Assembly: GCA_000818945.1 (NCBI GenBank)
Contig: KN805408.1
Span: 158,682 to 222,681, forward strand
DNA length: 64,000 nucleotides
Direction of reading: 5' to 3'
Origin: Schizochytrium sp. CCTCC M209059
Taxonomy: Eukaryota; Sar; Bigyra; Thraustochytrida; Thraustochytriidae
Shown: positions 48,302-57,707 of the stretch, in pieces
Position numbering within the stretch: the stretch's first letter is position 1
How the letters are laid out: every line of letters begins with the position of its first letter
Position numbers and translations under genes: made by a program
Notes under the pieces: model-generated
Databases searched by the model: none
What the model saw: the letters and a program-made list of their open reading frames with translations, nothing else
Told to the model about the DNA's origin: nothing

Positions 48302-51300
48302 ATGTCTACCTCCAATGCAGATGTGATTGCCAATGCAATCCGAAGAATGTCAGAAGGTAAGACCTACCTAAAGTAAGTAAAACGAGCAACTCCGAATTGC
48401 CAATAGGCCCCGTTGCAATGCATTGTACCCATTCTGACCCAAACACTGTCGTGTCTCTCCAATATCGCTCTTCCGATCACATTGCATATTAAATGCACAA
48501 TTACAGTCTCCGGTGGAAAAATATTGACGAGGATGGCGCGAAAGCGCTGGCAAATGCGCTCAAGGAGAACACATCGCTGCAAAAGCTCGAGTAAGTTGGT
48601 CAAGAGGAAGCAAAGGAAGCTTGTAAAGAACGAAGACGACTGACCAGCTCGCAATGGTACAAATCATCCAACCCGGTATATGATGCTATAATTGTTCTTC
48701 TCCTTCTTCGATCATGCTGCCATGCATGGTCTACGTTTTCCTTTTGTCCATGGAATTCAAATAAACGCAGACTTACGAGTAACAAAATTGGCGATGATGG
48801 CGCGAAAGCGCTGGCGAATGCGCTCAAGGAGAACGACTCGCTGCAGGAGCTTGAGTAAGTTGCTCAAGAGGAAGCAAAGGAAGCTTGCAAAGAACGAAGA
48901 CGACTGACGAGCTCGCATTGTTACAAATCATCCAACCGGGTATTTGATGCTATGATTGTTCTTCTCCTTCTTCGATCATGCTGCCATGCATGCTTTTACG
49001 TTTTCACGTTGCCCATTTAATGCACTATCTCAGTCTTCAGAGGAATAAAATTGGCGATGATGGCGCGACAGCTCTAGCGAATGCGCTCAAGGAAAACGCG
49101 TCGCTGCAGGAGCTTGAGTAAGTTGCTCAAGAGGAAGGAAGCTTGCAAAGAACGAAGACGACTGACCAGCTCGCAATGATACAAATCATCGAAACCGATA
49201 CATGATGCTATGATTGTTCTTCTCCTTCTTCGATCATGCTGCCATGCATGCTTTTACGTTTTCACTTTAATGCACAATCGCAGTCTTCGATTCAACCAAA
49301 TTGGCGATGATGGCGCGACAGCTCTAGCGAATGCGCTCAAGGAAAACGCGTCGCTGCAGGAGCTTGAGTAAGTTGCCCAAGAGGAAGCAAAGGAAGCTTG
49401 CAAAGAACGAAGACGACTGACCAGCTCGCAATGATACAAATCATCGAAACCGATACATGATGCTATGATTGTTCTTCTCCTTCTTCGATCATGCTGCCAT
49501 GCATGCTTTTACGTTTTCACGTTGCCCATTTAATGCACTATCTCAGTCTTGAGGATAACGAAATTGGCGATGATGGCGCGACAGCTCTAGCGAATGCGCT
49601 CAAGGAAAACGCGTCGCTGCAGGAGCTTGAGTAAGTTGCCCAAGAGGAAGCAAAGGAAGCTTGCAAAGAACGAAGACGACTGACCAGCTCGCAATGATAC
49701 AAATCATCGAAACCGATGCATGATGCTATGATTGTTCTTCTCCTTCTTCGATCATGCTGCCATGCATGCTTTTACGTTTTACATTTAATGCACAATCGCA
49801 GTCTTCGATTCAACCAAATTGGCGATGATGGCGCGACAGCTCTAGCGAATGCGCTCAAGGAAAACGCGTCGCTGCAGATGCTCGAGTAAGTTGCTCAAGA
49901 GGAAGCAAAGGAAGCTTGTAAAGAACGAAGACGACTGACCAGCTCGCAATGGTACAAATCATCCAACCCGATACATGACGCTATGATTGTTCTTCTCCTT
50001 CTTCGATCATGCTGCCATGCATGGTCTACGTTTTTACCTTGCACATGAAATGCACAATCGCAGTCTTTGGATGAACAAAATTGGCGATGAAGGCGCAAAA
50101 GCGCTGGCGAATGCGCTCAAGGAGAACAAGTCGCTGCTGAAACTTACGTAAGTTGCCCGCGGGAGAAGCAAAGAAAGCTTGCAAAGATAATAGACGACTG
50201 ACCATCTCGCAATTTTTGAAACAAGTGCAGTCTTTATGAAAACGATGTCAGCAGAGACATACTGCACGAAATAAACGCATTGCTGAGGGACAACAGGTAT
50301 GTGTATTTTCAAATTGGAAGAGAAGTCAGAATAATTAACGACGAGCCATTGGACTTATCCTTTCTCTTTCTTTCTTTCTAACAAATCCTACATGAGGACT
50401 GCCTTCTATCACCGCTTGGACAACGATGACGCTGATGCGCAAGCGGGCTCGGATGCACACAGGAGCTCCGAAGGTCGAGCGGCCACAAGAGCTCAGGCGG
50501 GCTCAGGGTCGGGCACAGAAGAGCGCGTAACGATTGCAGCACAGAAGCAAAATAAATCTGATGCTCTGCAAGAGCTGGAGTACGTTGCGTTGAGATTTTT
50601 GCACAAGTACGGTCGAAGTGAACTAACGTGTTGCAAACTTTCATGTACGCACCACCGGCGACATCGATGCTTCCGTTTCACCCTCGTGTTTTCTTTCGAT
50701 GAGTATAGTCAATCCGGGGATGGCATTGGCCCACAAGGCGCCAAGAAGATGGCGGAGAGTCTGGCTAACTACCCACAGCTCCATTCTTTGAAGTAAGTTT
50801 TGGAGAAAACTATGGAGAAGTACGAAGATAGATTTTTTGTTGCATGAACAAACCGAACTTACGCAGCGAGACGTGTTCACTTATCTCTCGAACGTGCGCT
50901 ACTTTATAATCATCCACACAGTCTTTCCAAGAATGGCATCGGCGATCGTGGTGCTGAGGCCGTGGCATGCGCGCTTGCCGAGCACAAGTCGCTGCAGAAC
51001 TTGAAGTATGTGGTGAGAATGATCAGAACCGCTTCGCATAAAGCAACGAAAATCTAACGCGGATTGCTGCGGTGCTTCGTACTTGCCGATGAAATTACAA
51101 ATGATTCAATGAATGCAGTCTTGGGGCTGACCAGATAGGCCACATTGGCGCCAAGGCTGTAGCGGACATGCTCGAGAAGAACGAGTCCCTGTTGACGCTC
51201 AAGTAGGTGATCATAAGAGGCAAAAAAGTGCGCGAAATCTCGATAACTGACGATGAAGCAACTTATGGCACTGTACTTTGCAACTTGCTGCTCGTCGTCA

Positions 51301-54300
51301 CACAATGCAGTCTTGGCTGGAACCGTATCGGTGACGGTGGCGCCGCGGCACTGGCGAAATCGCTCGCCGCGAACAGAACGTTGTGTTCACTCGAGTACGT
51401 AGAAACAGAGCGTTGTAATTGAGCAATGAGACTAACCACCAAATTTCCTCGCGGTGCTATTGTTCTTTAATCTTTCTCCATGCCCAAACGCAGCCTTCAG
51501 AAGAACGGAATTAGCGCTGGTGGTGTCGAGGAGATAGCCGAAGCACTCGTGAACTCTCAAGTGCTGGAGTTGCTCAAGTAAGAACCCCAATATCGAGAAT
51601 AAGGTGTGTGCAAGTCGAAGAAGGCTGACACGTATGTATGGCAAAACGGCTCCTAAACATGCGCACTTTGGAGGTGTTTTCTTGCATGGCAAGCGTAGTC
51701 TGGGATGGAATGATATTGGTGATGATGGCGCTGTGCATGTGGCCAAAGCGCTCGAGGAGAATAAATCGATGCTGTTCCTAGAGTAAGTGAACACAAAATG
51801 ATCGGGTGCGTGTTGAAGATGAGGAGACTCACATTTTCCACTTTTCCTGCAAAATCTTGATGTGGTACACAGTATTGCAAGGAACAAGATAGGCAACGTA
51901 GGCGCTGTTGCTGTGGCTGGCGCACTACTGAAGAACAAGTCGCTGCACACACTGAAGTAAGTATTGGCGAGAGAGCATTGCACAAGAAAGGAGTAGCATG
52001 GACTAACGAAGATGCATTCGCGACTCCATGTGGCTTTTCCTCGCGTATTCTAATTCGTATCACGCAAAATCACGCAGGTTCCGTAGCAACAGCATCACGG
52101 AGGATGGCGCTGAACAGCTAGCAAATGCGCTTGCCAAAAGCGGCTCACTACAGGCGCTAGAGTAAGTGCTATTTTACAAAAGTGGTGGTACATAAGAAGC
52201 GAGTATGACTGACGATAGCTCGAGACTCGTCGTAATGTGATCTGATATGGATATTCTTGGGCTCTCTACGTCGATCAAAACACTCCTCATTTTTACAGTC
52301 TCGCAAAGAACAGAGTCGGTATGGCTGGCGCAAGATCGCTGGCGGGCGCTCTAACGGAGAACATGACGCTGCACTTTCTCGAGTAAGTATTTATGATTAT
52401 GGCAAAAGGAGCAAGATGAGCTTAGCTGACGAGCATGCTCATTACCTATTTCTTCCCGGTCCTCGCTTGGTGTCGCGATTTACAGCTTATCTAACAATAA
52501 CATCGGGGATGATGGTGCTTCTGCGCTGGCAGGGGCACTCGCCCAGATCAAGTCCCTCGTGACGCTGCAGTACGTTGATATGGCGGTATCAGGGTGTCGG
52601 TTCGGTGTACAACTGACCAGCTCTTGCTTCTCTTTTTAACAATTTCACAAACTGCTTATCGCGTACAGTCTTCAAAACAATGCGATTGGTGACGTCGGCG
52701 CGAATGAGATTGCGAAAGCGCTCGCGGCGAACATTTCTCTGCAGTCCCTAAAGTACGTTGGACTCGGAAAGGCGCCTGCATTAGGGACAGATCGGAACTT
52801 ACGAATATGACCCTCCAATACGTTCGTTTTTCTGTGATTTTGCCATCCTGGTTCATTGCAAATGACTGCAGTCTCTCTGAAAACCTTATCGGCCCACAAG
52901 GCGCTGAAGACATTGCTGGTGCGCTCGTGAAAAATAGTACACTCGAGGAGCTTGAGTACGTTGTTGCCGAGATATCAGAACGATCGAAGACATGATGAAG
53001 CTCTAACAAACGGGCGAGCAATCACGCTATGCTTGGCATTGTCATATTTCTTCTTTCTCAGTCTTGCAGACAACATTATTGACGATGAAGGCGCCAAAAA
53101 GCTGGCAGAAGCGCTTGAGCAGAACAAGTCATGTCTTCAGTCCCTCGAGTACGTTTGCCGCCAACACCTCAGACTCAAAGTCATTATAACATGCAATCGC
53201 TGACTATTTTACGAGGAAACAGTCTCAGTGGATCTAGGGTCGGAAGCGAAGGCGCCGAAGCCCTCGCTTTAGCGCTCGAGAGCAACAACATCTTGCAGGA
53301 GCTAGCGTAAGTTCCTCCTTCACTCTTCGCCTTAATGGCGTCGGCAATATGCAAGAATGACTCACGTGATTGATCGACAGTCTTGGCCATGTCTCTGCTG
53401 ATGTTTTTGCTCGTATTGGCTCTCGTCTCAAACTTGTCAAGGATGAGCTGAACGAGTTGAGCGAAGCAGCGGCTGAGGCACTTAGGACAGACCAAAAGGT
53501 ACGCTGGGGGCGTGCCAAGCTCATGGTCGTAGGTAAGGCAGCCGCAGGCAAGACCTCGACGATCCGCACGCTCCTGGGCCAGCCATTCGTTCCCGATCAT
53601 GTCTCAACGATTGGAATAGATCTGATGCTCATGCACACTCGAGACTGGAAGGAGAGAAAAAACATTGGCGAGGCCGATCTCGGCGAACAATTTGCAAAGC
53701 ACAAGTACCGAAACAAACGAAAGCATGAAGAGGTGGATCTGTCTGAGGCGCAGCCGTCGAGAGACGCAGCGCGAAGCGTTCCCAAGGCGCCACGTGCTCC
53801 TCCACCTGGAATTTTAGCCAGTAGTGCTCCCGCTGTGCGTCAACCCCCGCCGCAATCTCCATCAGTCCAGTTTGACGAGGAGGTAATTGCGAAAGCTGTG
53901 AACACCCCGCTTCGCATTCGTGTCAAGGAGCAAGCCGGGAAGGAGGAAGAAGAGGTTAGCTTTACGATATGGGACTATGGTGGTCAGGAGGTCTTTTACG
54001 CGCTACACCACTTGTTCCTGACCCAGTATGGCGTCTATGTTGTGGTCTTCGACATGCGCGAGATGCTGGGTAAGGAGCGTTTTAAAGATAAGCTTGACCA
54101 GGAAGAGTTCGCAAAGCTCGCCTCGCAAGACGACGCAATCCAGACGCTTCGTTTCTGGCTCGACTCTATCCGGTTGCACGCGCCAGGCGTCGAGGTTGCG
54201 CTTGTTGGGACATTCCTAGACCAGGTTCCAGAGCTCGATCAGCATGATGACATCCAGGTGATCCTTGAAAAGAAGATCTTTCGCGAATTAGACGGCGACC

Positions 54301-55982
54301 CCAAGATTCAAAGGAACATCTGGAAAGAGGAGTTCCTTCAATTCTTCCCCATCAACAATCAGGATCGCGAGGATATAGACGGACACGTTGCGCGTCTCAA
54401 GGATCAGCTGACAAGATCCGTGGCAGACAAGCCGTTCGTGAAGGAGAAGGTGCCTCTTCGCTGGTCTTACTGCCTGGACCGATTGCTCCAACAAAGCGAT
54501 CCATACATGCAATTTGACGATGTTGAGGCGCTTGCTATGACAAAGTGTTTCGTTGCGAAGGAGGAAGTCAGGAAGATGCTCGAATATCTGCATGAGCTCG
54601 GCGTGCTTTTGTACTTTTCCAAGAATGAGGCATTGTGCAAAGTCGTCGTGATTCAACCGCAGTGGCTATTGAAGAATCTGTCACGCGTCATTTGCGATCC
54701 AAGCGCAAAGCACATGAGAAGGCACATGAAGAAGCTACAGTCGGGAGCCGGAGAACGCACGGCTTCTCCTGCCCACCTTGACTCTGCACTTTATCAGTGG
54801 AGAGATGACGCTCTTGCCAGTCGTGCTTTGCTGGAGTTCCTATGGGAAGGCAATCCTGTTGACTTTCTGGTCTCATTAATGAAGTCAACATTGTTGGCAT
54901 GTCCGAGCCCTTGGGTCAGCGATGACGCTAGTAAGAAGGACACAATTTTGGTGCCAAGTCTTTTGCGCGCTGCATTGGAGCACGACAAGGAGGATGGACG
55001 AAGATGGGTCGGTGACTCAGCTCTTGCCTACGTCGACTTCGAGCTTTTGCCAAACGGCTTCTTCCAGCGTCTCGTAGCTCTCCTTTTGCAGAGATTTCCA
55101 GGCGTAACGACCGTGCGTAAGAAGCTTTTCGCGGACGTCGCAAGTGTTGATTTTAATGGCATGAAGTGCCTCATGGAGGTCTCGCAGCGACGCATCATCT
55201 TTCGCTTCAGCAATGCTAGACAGGATCGCCCGCTGGCATCGCTCCTCGCTTTGTTAAGCAAGGAGCTGAAGGAAATTAACGAAACGTTTATGAGAGGCAA
55301 GTTAAGACCAACGTTATATGTCAGCTCCGACGGAACTGACAACGACAAGTCTTGTGCTCTTGCGGAGTCCCTCGCAACCCCTCTGTCGGGCAACACAATT
55401 CGAACGCGGTCGTCATGCCAGCCATTTGAAGCGTTTGCGTCGTTCGTGGATAGGACCCCTCAGGCCCAAATGCTCGGAGAGTCAGCGGGCAGCGTCGGAT
55501 TCCAGTTTGATGCTTTTCTCGGCCACGCGTGGGGTCCCGCCAATGTCACGCATGAAAGGGTGAAGGCTATCGAGCGAAAGCTGGCAAAGCTAGGCATTCA
55601 ATGTTGGATCGATGCAAATAATATCAAGCCAGAAATCTATCGATCCATGGCGTTTGGCATCGACAAGTCCCGGACCACCGTCATCTTTGTGACGCGCGAA
55701 TACATGGAAAAGGTGAATGAGGGGCGATCAACGAATGACTATTGTTGCATGGAGTTTCACTACGCGATGGACCGCCAAAAACCTGTGCGCGTGATTGCGT
55801 GCGTGATCGACAAGGATATGGCGGACAAAGACACATGGGATGGCGAATTTCGCTTTCGTTGGTGTGGAATACCGCTATTCGTCCCAATGCATAGCGAGGA
55901 TGAACCCACTGATGCGGAGATTGCCGAACTTGCACAGAGGATCAAAGACACGATTGCCCAATACCAGCTGGAAGACAAATAA
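48302..55982 (+). CDS. LRR-ROC-COR-TIR receptor-like protein, 25 exons
   Basis: My model starts at 48302 (MSTSNADV) and has exon starts 48302, 48507, 48771, 49034, 49284, 49547, 49802, 50064, 50231, 50397, 50709, 50922, 51119, 51311, 51494, 51699, 51873, 52078, 52299, 52486, 52669, 52872, 53062, 53223 and 53381. Coding total is 4,689 nt, 1,562 aa. All 24 introns are GT-AG and phase 2. Exon 1 is 71 nt and exons 9/10 are 66 and 183 nt. Twenty exons are 84 nt and one is 87, each encoding one ribonuclease-inhibitor-type repeat (L-x-x-N-x-IGDDGA-x-ALA-x-ALKEN-x-SLQ-x-L). The last exon encodes ROC (P-loop GKAAAGKTS, DYGGQE, VGTFLD), COR (about residues 1050-1180) and TIR (about 1404-1562: FDAFLGHAWG, GIQCWIDANNI, RTTVIFVT). 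Its CCME Glu lies at the TIR NADase position. ROC-COR is a dimer-type GTPase switch. Receptor function is inferred. Confidence 0.88.
48507..50147 (+). repeat. Tandem exon-intron LRR array, about 250-264 bp units
   Basis: Seven exons (48507, 48771, 49034, 49284, 49547, 49802, 50064; 84 nt each) recur at 250-264 bp spacing with nearly identical introns. Each intron begins GTAAGTTG and carries AGGAAGCTTGCAAAGAACG, CTTCTCCTTCTTCGATCATG and a final TTAATGCACAATCGCAG or ATTTAATGCACTATCTCAG. The two acceptor variants alternate over exons 4-7, so a two-repeat unit of about 515 bp was duplicated. Exons 5 and 7 differ by only 3 nt. This is recent amplification, unlike the diverged repeats downstream. 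Confidence 0.92.
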
Positions 55983-56184
55983 GATGAATCGAGTAAGATC
56001 GCGAGAGCACGTGCACCACGGACTATGATATGAGTAAGGGAAAAACGACCAGCGATGGGTAAAAAAACCTTCACGTGATATTTAGATTTTATCTCTATCC
56101 TGAGCTCGTTCGCCGTAATGAGAAAGATTCTTACGTTTTGATTGCTCGCTTGCATAGAATATCGCCTTCTCTCGGACAGCTTTC

Positions 56185-57300
56185 TCATTTCGTCATTGCT
56201 TCGACAAATTCCTTGTACGAGATCTGATTGTTCTGAGACTGATCGAAATGCTGGAAAACAGTCACGACAGTCTGTTCGTCGCGCCCGAGGCCAAAATTGG
56301 CCATACAAGCTGAAAATTCACCAAGAGTTACACTCCCCATCGAGTCGCTGTTCACAAGCCGAAAGGCGTCGAGAAGTGTGCGTGACTCGGTGACGCCCTC
56401 GCGTGCCTTTTCATGCACCTTGCGGAGAAGTGTTTCCTTGAAAGACTGCACAGTCTGTTGTGTTTCGGCGCTCTCATCCGCTTCCCGCACACCAAACTGG
56501 CGCTCGACCATTTGGCAGAAAACATCGTCGCTATCAATCGTTGCACTCATGTCGGTAAAATGGGCCATGAAAGCCTGCTCATCGACAACATCATCGCCGC
56601 CTGTCCAATGCTCAAGGCCATCATTTTGCAGATTTTCGACCTCCTCCTCGGAGGCCTGGCCGCTGCGAACGAGAGGATGTTGATCCTGCGATCCAAATGC
56701 GTCGCTCTTTTGCACAACTCGTGCGCCAGGCACCTGGCGGGAAATGAGATATTTCCACGCACGCTCACAGATTCGATGACGCCGTTCATTCATTGGTCCC
56801 CGAAGGCCACTGAGAAACTCGGTGTGATTGATGCGCCCGTCTCCATTTGTGTCAAACGCACGTTCGAGCGTTCGCATTGCGTCTGCACTGAGAAAGACGC
56901 CAAACTTGTTGATGGCTTCTTGAAACTGCCAAGGTTCCATGGCGGCATCACCATCATCGTCTTGCATGTCTCGCGTGACTGCATCGAAGATGCGATTAAG
57001 ACCACGGATCGTCCATGTACGCGCTCCACCATGGTACATTTGGCGACGGAACTCTTCGAGGACAATGTTGCGATTAAGCGCATCTGCGTTGGAGAGCTCC
57101 CGGGGATCCCAGATATTATTCTTTTCCTCCAAGGGAGCGGCTTCAGCAAATCCGTGAGGAATGAGGTATGACTTTGCATAGCCAGCAGCTACTTCGACAA
57201 AATCGCCGCGCTTCCGTCCTGCCTCGAGGTCTTCAAGTAATCGTACACGCAGCATCTTTGAAGATGGATACAAGTGCGCGCGCGCGCTCGCGTCAACCAA
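56185..57300 (-). CDS. L9-like N-domain fused to calcyphosin-like EF-hand protein
   Basis: A 371-aa frame (356 aa if begun at MLRVRLLED, 57255). Residues about 16-52 resemble the N-terminal domain of bacterial-type ribosomal protein L9: a basic start, G-x-F-V-E-V-x-x-GYAKSYLIPHGFA. The rest follows calcyphosin/CAPSL: FRRQMYHGGARTWTIRGLNRIFD, the calcium loop DTNGDGRINHTE in a hand ending FLSGLRGPMNERR, then ATIDSDDVFCQMVER. Two further EF-hands lie at the C-terminus (SDSMGSVTLGEF, DQSQNNQISYKEF). Calcyphosin-type proteins are calcium sensors often tied to cilia. The single uninterrupted frame argues that the fusion is real, but an L9 gene merged by assembly or annotation cannot be excluded. 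Confidence 0.8.
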   Translation of the reverse strand: MVDASARAHLYPSSKMLRVRLLEDLEAGRKRGDFVEVAAGYAKSYLIPHGFAEAAPLEEKNNIWDPRELSNADALNRNIVLEEFRRQMYHGGARTWTIRGLNRIFDAVTRDMQDDDGDAAMEPWQFQEAINKFGVFLSADAMRTLERAFDTNGDGRINHTEFLSGLRGPMNERRHRICERAWKYLISRQVPGARVVQKSDAFGSQDQHPLVRSGQASEEEVENLQNDGLEHWTGGDDVVDEQAFMAHFTDMSATIDSDDVFCQMVERQFGVREADESAETQQTVQSFKETLLRKVHEKAREGVTESRTLLDAFRLVNSDSMGSVTLGEFSACMANFGLGRDEQTVVTVFQHFDQSQNNQISYKEFVEAMTK

Positions 57301-57707
57301 AGCGTGACCTTTTTTATTTTATATATCAAGACTGCGAATCCTTGCAAGCTGATTTGCACCCGTTATCGCGAGCTTGGTGTGCGTAATCCTGATGGAGATA
57401 TACAGTGCTTGCCGCTTGCAAGAGGCTCACATCGATGGATACGACTTGGGCTTTTTCTCTGATATTAAATACACAAGCGAAAGAAGAAGGTCATGATAGA
57501 TATCCGTTGAAAAAGGGGGTCCCCGGGGACCCCCTTTTTGGATCGCGCACACCGTCTTTGCAATGTATGCGAAGTGGAGCGTCTGCAAACGTAGAGTTTG
57601 CAAGCGCCACCGCGCGCTTGAGCGGGCAGCACCAGGAGCGGCTCTAGCGCAATTTTGCGTAGAAATTTTGCCAGGGTGCGCGAGCGGAGGCGCGAGAATT
57701 CTGGACG
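57301..57707. promoter_or_regulatory. Divergent intergenic region with perfect palindrome
   Basis: About 400 bp between two divergent starts. It contains a perfect 30-bp inverted repeat at 57510-57539 and is otherwise unremarkable. It must hold both promoters. Confidence 0.5.
57510..57539. repeat. Perfect 30-bp palindrome
   Basis: The order is A5 G5 T C4, then its exact complement G4 A C5 T5, with no spacer; the centre lies between 57524 and 57525. It is the longest perfect inverted repeat I noticed in the window. Confidence 0.95.

Noticed and set aside
48507..50147. CRISPR-like direct repeats
   Set aside because: Units are 250-264 bp with open coding exons and splice signals in a eukaryotic gene; not 25-40 bp repeats with spacers.
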